From Pseudomonas versuta (GTDB lineage: Bacteria > Pseudomonadota > Gammaproteobacteria > Pseudomonadales > Pseudomonadaceae): 64,000 nt of DNA. Made by a program: the position numbers and the translations under genes. The notes beneath the pieces are model-generated. The model saw nothing but the letters and a program-made list of their open reading frames with translations, was not told the DNA's origin and ran no database searches. The DNA is taken from NCBI RefSeq assembly GCF_001294575.1, contig NZ_CP012676.1, positions 2,790,001 to 2,854,000 on the forward strand. The letters are read 5' to 3'. Positions 1 to 7,635 of the stretch are shown piece after piece. Position 1 is the first letter of the stretch; each line of letters begins with the position of its first letter.

Positions 1-807
1 GATCCACTGCAAAGCCTGCCACTGGCCCACACGGTTGGTGTGCAAGTCCGCCGATTGCTTGAGGCGCAAGAGGTGCGGGAACAGGTCCGGGCTAGAAATC
101 AGAAAGCCTACGCGCAGGCCCGGCAACAGGGTTTTGGACACGGTGCCGGTGTAGATCCAGCTGGCTTTTTTCAGGCGGCTGACAATCGGCGTGGCACTGC
201 CGCCGTCGAAATTCAGTTCGCGGTACGGCTCGTCTTCGATCAGGGTCACACCGAACTCGTCCAGCAAGGCCGCCACGGCGTCACGCTTGGTTTCGCTGTA
301 ACGCACGGCTGACGGGTTCTGGAAAGTCGGGATCAAGTAGATGAACACCGGGCGATGCTGTTCCAGCTGCACGCGCAGCGCCGCCAGATCCGGGCCATCG
401 GCTTGCAGCGGGAAGCTCAGGCACTCGGCGCCGAACAATTGGAAAATTTGCAGCGCCGCCAGATAGGTCGGCGCTTCGAGCATGATCTCGGTGCCCTTGT
501 CGATGTACAGCTTGGCCGCCAGGTCGAGGGCCTGTTGCGAGCCGCTGAGTACCATCACCTGGCTGGCATCACAATCTACCCCCAGGGCGCGGGCTTCTGC
601 TGCCAGCACTTCACGCAGGGCCGGCTCGCCTTCGCTCATGCCGTATTGGCCCATCGAGGCCGGCATGTCGGTCCAGTCGACTTTGGGCAGCATGGCCTCA
701 GCCGGTAGACCACCTGCAAAAGACATGACTTCCGGACGTTGGGCCGCAGCCAGAATTTCACGAATCAAAGAACTTTTCAGGCGGGAAACACGTTCGGAGA
801 AGGCCAT
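1..807 (-). CDS. PLP-dependent aminotransferase (class I/II), 3' part cut off by window edge
   Basis: The reading frame opens with ATG at 807 and stays open to base 1, giving the first 269 residues; the C-terminus lies outside the window. It reads as a fold-type I aminotransferase of the 2-aminoadipate/valine-pyruvate type without the MocR DNA-binding domain. Visible motifs are SFAGGLP (29-35), QNPSA (163-167), EDEPY (191-195) and SKTLLPGLRVG (224-234), where K225 should bind pyridoxal phosphate. It is divergent from the MarR gene at 890, and the 82 bp between them hold a GTCAA-N5-TTGAC palindrome, so the MarR protein probably controls it. The amino-acid substrate cannot be told from sequence alone. 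Confidence 0.9.
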   Translation of the reverse strand, partial: MAFSERVSRLKSSLIREILAAAQRPEVMSFAGGLPAEAMLPKVDWTDMPASMGQYGMSEGEPALREVLAAEARALGVDCDASQVMVLSGSQQALDLAAKLYIDKGTEIMLEAPTYLAALQIFQLFGAECLSFPLQADGPDLAALRVQLEQHRPVFIYLIPTFQNPSAVRYSETKRDAVAALLDEFGVTLIEDEPYRELNFDGGSATPIVSRLKKASWIYTGTVSKTLLPGLRVGFLISSPDLFPHLLRLKQSADLHTNRVGQWQALQWI

Positions 808-841
808 ACAGATCACCGGTAGCGGAAGTAATTGGAAATAA

Positions 842-898
842 GTCAAACTGATTGACCGAAATTACGCCGCGAAGCCTAGATACGTCAATATGCTTGAC
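842..898. promoter_or_regulatory. Two GTCAA-N5-TTGAC palindromes, probable MarR operators
   Basis: GTCAA at 842-846 is mirrored by TTGAC at 852-856, and the same arms with the same 5-base spacer recur at 884-888/894-898. The second copy covers the ATG of the MarR gene (890). Two identical palindromes in a divergent regulator/target gap are what MarR autoregulation would use. Assignment to this MarR protein is inferred. Confidence 0.6.
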
Positions 899-1330
899 CT
901 TAAAAACCCAACCACTCAGCGCGCCGCCATGGAAGCCTTCTTCTTTGGCTATCAAGCATTTACCGCCAAAGCGGATGAAATGCTGGCCCGCCGCGGGTTG
1001 AGCCGGGTGCATCAGCGCATCGTTTTTTTTATCGCCCACTACCCCGGTGTAAGCGTCAAAGAACTGCTGATATTGCTGGGAGTGAGCAAGCAAGCGCTCA
1101 ATACCCCGTTACGCCAGTTGATCGAGATGGACCTGGTACGCAGCGTTGCCCCCGAGACCGACAAGCGCAAACGGCTGCTGGAACTCACGGCTGACGGTGT
1201 CAGGTTTGAAAAAACCCTGCGCCGCGAGCAAGTCAAACTGCTGCAGCGGGTATTCGCCCAGGCCGGCGAAGACGCGGTCAATGGCTGGCTGACAATCAAT
1301 CAGGCCCTGGGCCAAAGCCGCCAGGCCTGA
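890..1330 (+). CDS. MarR-family transcriptional regulator
   Basis: The 146-residue product has the size and layout of MarR repressors: an N-terminal dimerisation helix, a winged helix-turn-helix around residues 40-105 (helices near VKELLILLGVSKQALN and the wing TDKRKRLLELT), and a C-terminal dimerisation helix. The start at 890 has no clear ribosome binding site and lies inside a palindrome, so repressor bound there could block its own translation region; ATG 929 is an alternative start. It is divergent from the aminotransferase at 807. The ligand is unknown, perhaps an amino acid related to the aminotransferase substrate (inference). Confidence 0.88.
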   Translation: MLDLKNPTTQRAAMEAFFFGYQAFTAKADEMLARRGLSRVHQRIVFFIAHYPGVSVKELLILLGVSKQALNTPLRQLIEMDLVRSVAPETDKRKRLLELTADGVRFEKTLRREQVKLLQRVFAQAGEDAVNGWLTINQALGQSRQA

Positions 1331-1341
1331 CAGCTGCCTGT

Positions 1342-1402
1342 CTGTAGGAGCGAGCTTGCTCGCGAGCTTTTCAAAACGATGACGCAGAGCTCGCTCCTAC
1401 AG
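1342..1402. repeat. REP palindrome, family A
   Basis: An inverted repeat begins CTGTAGGAGCGAGCTTGCTC and ends with its inverse GAGCTCGCTCCTACAG. It follows the MarR gene. One of nine family A copies in this window. Confidence 0.9.
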
Positions 1403-1444
1403 ACCCTAGATTTCGAGCACAATCCTAAAAACATTATTTGCTTT

Positions 1445-1458
1445 TTTTGTATACAAAA
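1445..1458. promoter_or_regulatory. TTGTATACAA operator upstream of the purine permease
   Basis: A perfect 14-bp palindrome with core TTGTATACAA at 1447-1456, about 100 bp before the permease start. It fits the FadR-type GntR consensus (TNGT-N-ACNA) and recurs at 4393, 16671 and 16812, with a variant at 4199. A second inverted repeat, CTGAC-N6-GTCAG, lies at 1483-1498; its role is unknown. Confidence 0.65.
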
Positions 1459-1559
1459 GCATAATCCTCATCACACACGTTTCTGACTTAAAGGTCAGGA
1501 AAAGCATCTCCCGCCTCAAACAGCGCCCTTAAAAACAATAAAAGCCTGAGGACATCCCC

Positions 1560-2909
1560 GTGGACAGCCAAAAGTCAGAAGCACCCGCCCTGGATCTTTC
1601 ACCGCCCTCCTCCCGGGGCTGGCTGGAACGTCTGTTCAAACTGTCGCTGCACGGCACCACGGTCAAAACCGAGCTGATCGCCGGGCTGACCACCTTCATC
1701 ACCATGGCCTACATCATCTTTGTAAACCCCAACATCATGGCCGATGCGGGAATTGATCATGGTGCAGCCTTTGTCGCGACCTGCATCGCCGCTGCGCTGG
1801 GCAGCATGCTGATGGGGCTTTATGCCAACTGGCCGGTCGGCCTGGCGCCAGGCATGGGCCTGAATGCGTTCTTCACCTACACGGTGGTCGGCACCATGGG
1901 CTATAGCTGGGAAACCGCCCTTGGCGCGGTATTTGTTTCCGGCGTACTGTTTTTGATTTTGACCCTGTCACGGGTCCGCGAGTGGCTGCTCAACAGCATC
2001 CCTGCCAGCCTGCGCTACGCCATGGGGGCTGGCGTCGGCTTGTTCCTGGGGATCATCGGCCTGAAAACCTCGGGCATCATCGTCGACAGCCCCGCGACCC
2101 TGATCAAGCTCGGCTCACTGCGCGACCCCGCGCCGCTACTGGCTGCCGTATGCTTTCTGATGATCGCGATTCTCAGCTATCACCGGGTGTTCGGTGCCAT
2201 CCTGATCAGCATCATCGCCGTCACCCTGGCGGGCTGGGGCCTGAACCTGGTGCACTACAACGGCATCATGTCGGCCCCTCCCAGCCTGGCACCGACCTGG
2301 ATGGCGATGGACCTCAAGGGCGTGTTCAACGTCAGCATGATCAGCGTGGTCCTGGCCTTTCTGTTTGTGCACATGTTCGACACCGCCGGCACCTTGATGG
2401 GGGTGGCGCAGCGCGCCGGACTGGTGAAAGCTGATGGCAAAATCGAAAACCTGTCGCGTGCGCTCAAGGCTGACAGTGCGTCCAGCGTGTTTGGCGCAGT
2501 GGTCGGCGTCCCGCCCGTAACCAGTTACGTCGAAAGTGCCGCTGGCGTGGCTGCCGGCGGGCGGACCGGGCTCACCGCCGTGACCGTGGGCCTACTCTTT
2601 GTCGCCGCGATGTTCTTTGCCCCGCTGGCTGGCATGATTCCCACCTATGCCACTGCCGGAGCGCTGATCTACGTGGCAATGCTGATGATGGGCGGCATGG
2701 AGCACATCAACTGGAGCGAACCTACCGATTGCATCCCGGCGATTGTGACCATGATCATGATGCCCCTGACCTTCTCGGTGGCTGACGGTATCGCCCTTGG
2801 CTTTATCAGTTACGTTGCGCTCAAGGCCGGCACGGGCAAGTACCGCGAGATTTCCGTTAGCTTGTGGGTGCTCTGCGCCATTTTCATTGCCAAGTTTATT
2901 TACCTGTAA
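1560..2909 (+). CDS. NCS2-type purine permease (AzgA/GhxP-like)
   Basis: The 449-residue protein starts with GTG at 1560, preceded by GAGGAC. It has about 12-14 hydrophobic segments and the AzgA-type beginning TELIAGLTTFITMAYIIFVNP (residues about 38-58). VGVPPVTSYVESAAGVAAGG in the second half is the substrate-site region of this subfamily. It should import adenine, guanine or hypoxanthine with protons across the inner membrane. It sits beside uraH-puuE-uraD-alc-allA, as PA1519 does in P. aeruginosa, so feeding the urate pathway is its likely role. A TTGTATACAA operator upstream points to co-regulation. The short hairpin at 2928-2946 lies between it and the next gene. Confidence 0.9.
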   Translation: MDSQKSEAPALDLSPPSSRGWLERLFKLSLHGTTVKTELIAGLTTFITMAYIIFVNPNIMADAGIDHGAAFVATCIAAALGSMLMGLYANWPVGLAPGMGLNAFFTYTVVGTMGYSWETALGAVFVSGVLFLILTLSRVREWLLNSIPASLRYAMGAGVGLFLGIIGLKTSGIIVDSPATLIKLGSLRDPAPLLAAVCFLMIAILSYHRVFGAILISIIAVTLAGWGLNLVHYNGIMSAPPSLAPTWMAMDLKGVFNVSMISVVLAFLFVHMFDTAGTLMGVAQRAGLVKADGKIENLSRALKADSASSVFGAVVGVPPVTSYVESAAGVAAGGRTGLTAVTVGLLFVAAMFFAPLAGMIPTYATAGALIYVAMLMMGGMEHINWSEPTDCIPAIVTMIMMPLTFSVADGIALGFISYVALKAGTGKYREISVSLWVLCAIFIAKFIYL

Positions 2910-2927
2910 ACCCGGCAGTATCAACCT

Positions 2928-2946
2928 GCCCCGCGCCGTGCGGGGC
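2928..2946 (+). terminator. Possible weak terminator hairpin
   Basis: GCCCCGC (2928-2934) pairs with GCGGGGC (2940-2946) around a 5-base loop, but only a short T-rich stretch follows. It lies between the permease and the LysE-type gene, 31 bp before the latter, and may attenuate read-through. Confidence 0.35.
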
Positions 2947-2977
2947 GTTGGCTTTATCAGTAGAAAGAGGGCATGTG

Positions 2978-3604
2978 ATGAGTCTGGAAACCTGGCTGCT
3001 GTTCAGCAGCGCGGCGCTGGTGGTGATCCTGATCCCCGGGCCGTTGTCGTTATTGATGATCAGCAACAGTTTGAACTACGGCTTGCGCCGCTCGTACCCC
3101 GCCTTTCTGGGCGGCGTGATCGCATCGATCTGCCTGCTAAGCGCCTCGGCATTGGGGCTGGGCGCCTTGTTGCTGGCCTCGGAACAGTTGTTCAGCGCGC
3201 TCAAAATTGTCGGCGCGCTGTACCTGTTCTACCTCGCCTGGCAAAGCTGGAAGCAATCGCGGCAACCGGCCAGCGCGGTAAACGTGCCGGCTGGCGCACC
3301 AAAACCGCGCTTTCGCGCCCTGTTTGGGCGCGCATTCGTGCTGGGCGCCAGCAACCCGAAGGACATTCTGTTCTTTGCCGCATTCCTGCCACAGTTCCTC
3401 ATCCCCGATCAGCCCTTCCTTGCGCAGCTACTGGTGATGATTGCCACCTGGACCGTGCTGGACTTGCTCTGCAAGCTGGCCTACGGCCTGGGCGCCCACG
3501 GCGCAGCAGGTTATCTACGCAGCGGCAAGGGCCAGAGCTGGTTCAACCGCGTCAGCGCCGGCCTGTTCGGCGTGGCAGGCACCGCGTCGTTACTGAGCCG
3601 CTAA
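2978..3604 (+). CDS. LysE/RhtB-family amino-acid exporter
   Basis: The 208-residue integral membrane protein has about six hydrophobic segments. The LysE-family N-terminal signature IPGPLSLLMISNSLNYG lies near residues 20-36 and GASNPKDILFFAAFLPQF in the middle. ATG 2978 is chosen because AGAAAGAGG stands 7-8 bases upstream and it gives the usual family length; a longer in-frame opening at 2864 would run into the previous gene. Members export amino acids or derivatives by proton antiport; the substrate here is unknown. It lies 68 bp downstream of the purine permease on the same strand and may be co-transcribed. Confidence 0.85.
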   Translation: MSLETWLLFSSAALVVILIPGPLSLLMISNSLNYGLRRSYPAFLGGVIASICLLSASALGLGALLLASEQLFSALKIVGALYLFYLAWQSWKQSRQPASAVNVPAGAPKPRFRALFGRAFVLGASNPKDILFFAAFLPQFLIPDQPFLAQLLVMIATWTVLDLLCKLAYGLGAHGAAGYLRSGKGQSWFNRVSAGLFGVAGTASLLSR

Positions 3605-3615
3605 AAGCCAGACAC

Positions 3616-3665
3616 CTGTAGGAGCGAGCTGTTTAAACAGCTCGCGAGCAAGCTCGCTCCTACAG
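3616..3665. repeat. REP palindrome, family A
   Basis: A compact copy, CTGTAGGAGCGAGCTG...TCGCTCCTACAG, with a GTTTAAAC centre. It lies between the convergent LysE-type gene and uraH. Confidence 0.9.
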
Positions 3666-3686
3666 GGGTTGCAGCAAACGCCGGGC

Positions 3687-3712
3687 AAAAAAAAACCCGC
3701 TGTGCGAGCGGG
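3687..3712 (-). terminator. Rho-independent terminator of uraH
   Basis: Read on the minus strand, the 6-bp stem CCCGCT/AGCGGG (3696-3701 with 3707-3712) is followed by nine T (3687-3695 on the plus strand are A). It lies 30 bp after the uraH stop. Confidence 0.8.
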
Positions 3713-3741
3713 CAAAAAACCACAGGGGCAATTCAAAAAAC

Positions 3742-4095
3742 CTAACTCCCGCGATACGTCGAATAGCTGTACGGCGAAATCAGTAGCGGGACATGGTAGT
3801 GATCCTGCTCGGCACTGATCCCGAAACGCAGCACCACCACATCCAGAAATGCCGGCTCCGGCAATTGCACACCCCGTGCCCGGTAGTAATCACCGGCACT
3901 GAACTGCAACTGATAAACCCCAGAACGGTAGGTATCGCCCTCCAGCAACGGTGCGTCGCAACGCCCGTCGCTGTTGGTCACAGCCGTCGCGACCAACGTC
4001 AGCTGCGAACCTTCGACCCGATACAGTTCGACCTTGATCGAATTGCCCGGGCAACCGTGTGCGGCGTCCAAAACATGCGTAGTCAAACGTCCCAT
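3742..4095 (-). CDS. uraH: 5-hydroxyisourate hydrolase (transthyretin-like)
   Basis: This 117-residue enzyme hydrolyses 5-hydroxyisourate, the product of urate oxidase, to OHCU. Family signatures are present at both ends: LTTHVLDAAHGCPG (residues 4-17) and the C-terminal YRGS tetrapeptide. ATG 4095 is chosen because GGGAGG lies ten bases upstream and the protein then starts exactly at the conserved N-terminal motif; a longer opening at 4251 adds unrelated residues. It is transcribed away from puuE, and the shared control region holds two TTGTATACAA-like sites. Confidence 0.96.
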   Translation of the reverse strand: MGRLTTHVLDAAHGCPGNSIKVELYRVEGSQLTLVATAVTNSDGRCDAPLLEGDTYRSGVYQLQFSAGDYYRARGVQLPEPAFLDVVVLRFGISAEQDHYHVPLLISPYSYSTYRGS

Positions 4096-4196
4096 TGATT
4101 CTGCGACCTCCCGAGTCGGTGAATAAAAACTGGCCTTGCACCTGTTTGGCGCACCAAAAGATCCGTTGCAGCCCGGATTAAGACATTTATCAAAAA

Positions 4197-4210
4197 AATT
4201 GTACACAATT
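4197..4210. promoter_or_regulatory. TTGTACACAA operator variant, uraH side
   Basis: AATTGTACACAATT is palindromic except for the two central bases and lies about 100 bp upstream of uraH. It matches the core of the other TTGTATACAA sites at nine of ten bases. Confidence 0.6.
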
Positions 4211-4311
4211 AAAAACGCAATCAAACCCGGACCGCCAGCTATAAGGGCCAAAGCCCGGATTCCTTAAAAACCGCAGCAGTTCTGGACTTCATATTCACAA
4301 GCTGACCAATC

Positions 4312-4328
4312 AGGCAAGTTTTTTGCAA
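4312..4328 (+). promoter_or_regulatory. Candidate sigma-54 promoter upstream of puuE
   Basis: AGGCAAGTTTTTTGCAA has GG at 4313-4314 and GC at 4325-4326 with exactly ten bases between, the -24/-12 spacing, and a good TTGCA -12 element. The first base of the -24 TGGCAC element is mismatched. Transcription would start near 4338, upstream of the TTGTATACAA site at 4393, which could then act as a roadblock. Confidence 0.5.
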
Positions 4329-4392
4329 GTACCTTTCCCGCACAAAGCATGGTAAAAATGCAAGAAAGCAGGGTTACAAAGATGTAACAAAG

Positions 4393-4402
4393 TTGTATAC
4401 AA
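4393..4402. promoter_or_regulatory. TTGTATACAA operator upstream of puuE
   Basis: A perfect ten-base palindrome 67 bp before the puuE start. It is the second site in the uraH/puuE divergent region (4096-4468). The rest of that 373-bp gap holds the sigma-54-like element at 4312 and A/T-rich DNA; no gene was seen in it. Confidence 0.65.
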
Positions 4403-4468
4403 TCAGACCATCACAGTGACGCCAGGTCTGGCCAATCGACTGTTAACATAAACAATAAGGAAGATTGA

Positions 4469-5398
4469 GTGAGCGCAGACTACCCACGCGACCTGATTGG
4501 TTACGGTCCCAACCCTCCCCATCCGCATTGGCCGGACAACGCCCGTATCGCCCTGTCTTTCGTACTCAACTACGAAGAAGGCGGCGAGCGCAACATCCTC
4601 CACGGCGACAAAGAATCTGAGGCCTTCCTCTCGGAAATGGTCTCGGCGCAGCCGCTGCAGGGTGAGCGCAACATGAGCATGGAATCCCTGTACGAATACG
4701 GCAGCCGTGCCGGCGTATGGCGTGTGCTCAAGCTGTTTCGCGAATTCGATATCCCGCTCACGGTGTTTGCCGTCGCCATGGCTGCTCAACGTCACCCTGA
4801 CGTGATCCGGGCCATGGTTGCCGCCGGGCATGAGATTTGCAGCCACGGTTATCGCTGGATCGACTACCAGTACATGGATGAAGCCCTCGAGCGCGAACAC
4901 ATGCTCGAAGCGATCCGCATCCTCACCGAAATCAGCGGCGAACGCCCGCTGGGCTGGTACACCGGCCGCACCGGCCCCAATACCCGGCGGCTGGTGATGG
5001 AAGAAGGCGGCTTTCTGTATGACTCGGACACCTACGACGATGACCTGCCCTACTGGGAACCGAACAACCCCACCGGCAAGCCGCACCTGGTAATCCCTTA
5101 CACCCTGGACACCAATGACATGCGCTTCACCCAGGTGCAGGGTTTCAACACCGGTGAGCAATTTTTCCAGTACCTCAAGGACGCTTTCGATGTGCTGTAC
5201 GCCGAAGGCGCAGAGTCGCCGAAAATGCTATCGATCGGCCTGCATTGCCGCCTCATTGGCCGCCCTGCGCGTCTCGCCGCCCTCAAGCGCTTCGTTGAAT
5301 ACGCCAAGGGCCACGAGCAGGTCTGGTTCACCCGCCGCGTGGACATCGCCCGGCACTGGCACGCCACCCACCCTTTTGTTGCAGAGACCGGCCAATGA
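4469..5398 (+). CDS. puuE: Allantoinase, PuuE type (polysaccharide-deacetylase fold)
   Basis: The 309-residue enzyme hydrolyses allantoin to allantoate and belongs to the metal-independent PuuE group, not to the AllB amidohydrolases. Characteristic stretches are FVLNYEEGGERN (31-42), EICSHGYRW (122-130) and GWYTGRTGPNT (162-172). The start is GTG at 4469, preceded by AATAAGGAAG. Its stop overlaps the uraD start as ATGA (5395-5398), so the two are translationally coupled. It is the first gene of the plus-strand allantoin series. Confidence 0.96.
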   Translation: MSADYPRDLIGYGPNPPHPHWPDNARIALSFVLNYEEGGERNILHGDKESEAFLSEMVSAQPLQGERNMSMESLYEYGSRAGVWRVLKLFREFDIPLTVFAVAMAAQRHPDVIRAMVAAGHEICSHGYRWIDYQYMDEALEREHMLEAIRILTEISGERPLGWYTGRTGPNTRRLVMEEGGFLYDSDTYDDDLPYWEPNNPTGKPHLVIPYTLDTNDMRFTQVQGFNTGEQFFQYLKDAFDVLYAEGAESPKMLSIGLHCRLIGRPARLAALKRFVEYAKGHEQVWFTRRVDIARHWHATHPFVAETGQ

Positions 5399-5910
5399 GC
5401 ACCTTCAAAACTCTCAAGCCTTCAACCCTGAGTCGTGAAGCCTTCGTGGCGGCCTTTGCCGATATTTACGAGCACTCGCCCTGGGTCGCCGAAAAGGCTT
5501 ACGACCTGGGTCTGGACAGCAGCGTTGACCAGATCGAAACCCTGCACCAGCGCATGAGTGACATTTTGTTGAGCGCCGATCACGCCAGTCAGCTGGCACT
5601 GATCAATGCTCACCCGGACCTGGCGGGCAAAGCTGCCGTACAGGGCCAACTGACCGAAGCCAGCACCCATGAACAGGCTGGCGCCGGTATTCACCAATGC
5701 ACGGAAGAAGAGTTTCAGCGCTTCACCGAGCTGAACGAGGCCTATAAAGCCAAGTTCAAGTTTCCCTTCATCATGGCGGTAAAAGGCAGCGACCGGCACC
5801 AGATCCTCGCCGCGTTCGAGACCCGCATCCACAACCCGGCAGACGTCGAGTTCAAATGTGCGTTGGCGCAAATCAACAAAATAGCCCTGTTCCGATTACT
5901 CCAGCTCTAA
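5395..5910 (+). CDS. uraD: OHCU decarboxylase
   Basis: The 171-residue protein matches 2-oxo-4-hydroxy-4-carboxy-5-ureidoimidazoline decarboxylase, which makes S-allantoin after UraH. HPDLAGKA (73-80) carries the catalytic-type histidine, and FPFIMAVKG near residue 122 is the second family motif. It overlaps puuE by four bases. UraH and UraD act between PuuD and PuuE, so all four steps are encoded within 5.2 kb. Confidence 0.95.
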   Translation: MSTFKTLKPSTLSREAFVAAFADIYEHSPWVAEKAYDLGLDSSVDQIETLHQRMSDILLSADHASQLALINAHPDLAGKAAVQGQLTEASTHEQAGAGIHQCTEEEFQRFTELNEAYKAKFKFPFIMAVKGSDRHQILAAFETRIHNPADVEFKCALAQINKIALFRLLQL

Positions 5911-5971
5911 GCCGAGCCGGCACCTGCCGGTCACGCATCTCCAGCCACTTATTTAAAGGCAGACCAGAAGA

Positions 5972-6967
5972 ATGAAAGCTTACGCCGTACCTTTCGAGAA
6001 GTTCGTCAACCTGGCCGATGCCCGTCTGGGCACCAAGATTATCTCGGTGACCGATGACTGGTTCGCTGACGCCAACCGCATGTTCCAGCCGACCCCGGCC
6101 GTATGGAAGGAGGGCGTTTTCGATGACAACGGCAAGTGGATGGACGGCTGGGAGTCCCGCCGCAAGCGCTTCGAAGGCTATGACAGCGCGGTGATCCGCC
6201 TGGGCGTACCCGGCTCGATCAAAGGCGTGGACATCGACACTTCATTCTTCACCGGCAACTTCCCGCCGTCTGCCTCCCTTGAAGCCTGCTTTCTGGCCCA
6301 GGGCGAGCCCAACGAAAACACCCAGTGGGTTGAAGTGCTGTCCGCGGTCGAACTGCAAGGCAACAGCCACCACTACCACGAAATCAGCAATGACCAGGCC
6401 TTCAGCCACTTGCGTTTCAACATCTACCCGGACGGCGGCGTAGCCCGTCTTCGCGTGTACGGCGTGCCGTTCCGTGACTGGTCGGCCGTTGGCGACAATG
6501 AACAGGTCGACCTTGCCGCAGCCCTGAACGGTGGCCGTGCCCTGGCCTGCTCCGACGAACACTTCGGCCGCATGAGCAACATCCTCAACCCGGGCCGCGG
6601 TATCAATATGGGCGACGGCTGGGAAACCGCACGCCGCCGTACCCCGGGTAACGACTGGGTGATCGTGGCGCTGGGGCATGCCGGCGAGATCGAAAAAATC
6701 ATCGTCGACACCCTGCACTTCAAGGGCAACTACCCGGACACCTGCTCGATTCAGGGCGCGTTCGTCAAAGGCGGCACTGACAGCCAGATCGAAACCCAAT
6801 CGCTGTTCTGGCGTGAACTGCTGCCTGCACAGAAGATGGAAATGCACGCCGAGCACAGCTTCAGCGAGCAGATCAAAGCCCTGGGCCCGATCACTCACAT
6901 TCGCCTCAACCTGTTCCCGGACGGTGGTGTAAGCCGCCTGCGTATCCTGGGCAAGGTCGCTAAATAA
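5972..6967 (+). CDS. alc: Allantoicase
   Basis: The 331-residue protein contains the two tandem homologous beta-sandwich units typical of allantoicase. Each includes a WE(S/T)(R/A)R motif (GWESRRKR in the first, GWETARRR in the second), GxDS or NDWVIV strands, and a repeated Ix[16 protein letters not shown] segment. It hydrolyses allantoate to S-ureidoglycolate and urea. It lies 61 bp after uraD and is followed by a REP-like repeat before allA. Confidence 0.95.
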   Translation: MKAYAVPFEKFVNLADARLGTKIISVTDDWFADANRMFQPTPAVWKEGVFDDNGKWMDGWESRRKRFEGYDSAVIRLGVPGSIKGVDIDTSFFTGNFPPSASLEACFLAQGEPNENTQWVEVLSAVELQGNSHHYHEISNDQAFSHLRFNIYPDGGVARLRVYGVPFRDWSAVGDNEQVDLAAALNGGRALACSDEHFGRMSNILNPGRGINMGDGWETARRRTPGNDWVIVALGHAGEIEKIIVDTLHFKGNYPDTCSIQGAFVKGGTDSQIETQSLFWRELLPAQKMEMHAEHSFSEQIKALGPITHIRLNLFPDGGVSRLRILGKVAK

Positions 6968-6978
6968 GGAATAACCCC

Positions 6979-7038
6979 GTCGCCGGTCAACCGGCTCCCA
7001 CAGGCATTTGCCAATGCGGGAGCCGGCTTGCCAGCGAC
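6979..7038. repeat. REP-like inverted repeat, family D
   Basis: An imperfect palindrome: GTCGCCGGTCAACCGGCTCC is mirrored by GGAGCCGGCTTGCCAGCGAC. It lies between alc and allA and differs in sequence from family A. Confidence 0.8.
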
Positions 7039-7082
7039 AACAACAGATCCAACACCACAGAATCCGGAAAAGAAGACAGACC

Positions 7083-7586
7083 ATGCGCACATTGCAGATT
7101 GAACCGCTGACCAAAGAAGCCTTCGCCCCCTTCGGTGACGTTATTGAAACCGACGGCAGCGACCACTTCATGATCAACAACGGTTCGACCATGCGCTTTC
7201 ATCGTCTGGCCGAAGTCGAAACCGCGCAGCCGGAAGACAAGGCCATCATCAGCATTTTCCGCGCCGATGCGCAGGACATGCCGCTGACCGTGTGCATGCT
7301 GGAGCGCCATCCGTTGGGCAGTCAGGCTTTCATCCCGCTGCTCGGCAACCCCTTTCTGATCGTGGTCGCGCCACTTGGCGATGAACCTGTATCAGGCTTG
7401 GTCCGCGCCTTTGTCAGTAATGGCAGGCAGGGCATTAATTACCATCGCGGCGTTTGGCACCATCCGGTGCTGACGATCGAAAAGCGGGATGACTTCCTGG
7501 TGGTTGATCGCAGTGGCACAGGCAATAACTGCGATGAGCATTTCTTCAAAGAGGATGAGCGATTGATCCTCGCCCCCCACCAATAA
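7083..7586 (+). CDS. allA: Ureidoglycolate lyase
   Basis: The 167-residue cupin enzyme cleaves S-ureidoglycolate to glyoxylate and urea. The motif HRGVWHHP (121-128) carries the metal-binding histidines, followed by VVDRSGTGNNCDEHFF, both diagnostic for AllA. ATG 7083 is preceded by AAAAGAAGA; an upstream extension from 7008 lies in the REP repeat and is not credible. The glyoxylate made here is the substrate of Gcl at 16848. Confidence 0.95.
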   Translation: MRTLQIEPLTKEAFAPFGDVIETDGSDHFMINNGSTMRFHRLAEVETAQPEDKAIISIFRADAQDMPLTVCMLERHPLGSQAFIPLLGNPFLIVVAPLGDEPVSGLVRAFVSNGRQGINYHRGVWHHPVLTIEKRDDFLVVDRSGTGNNCDEHFFKEDERLILAPHQ

Positions 7587-7635
7587 GAGAAGGTCTGATC
7601 ACTCACGCAAGAGTGACAGGCAAGAGGTAGAGACT

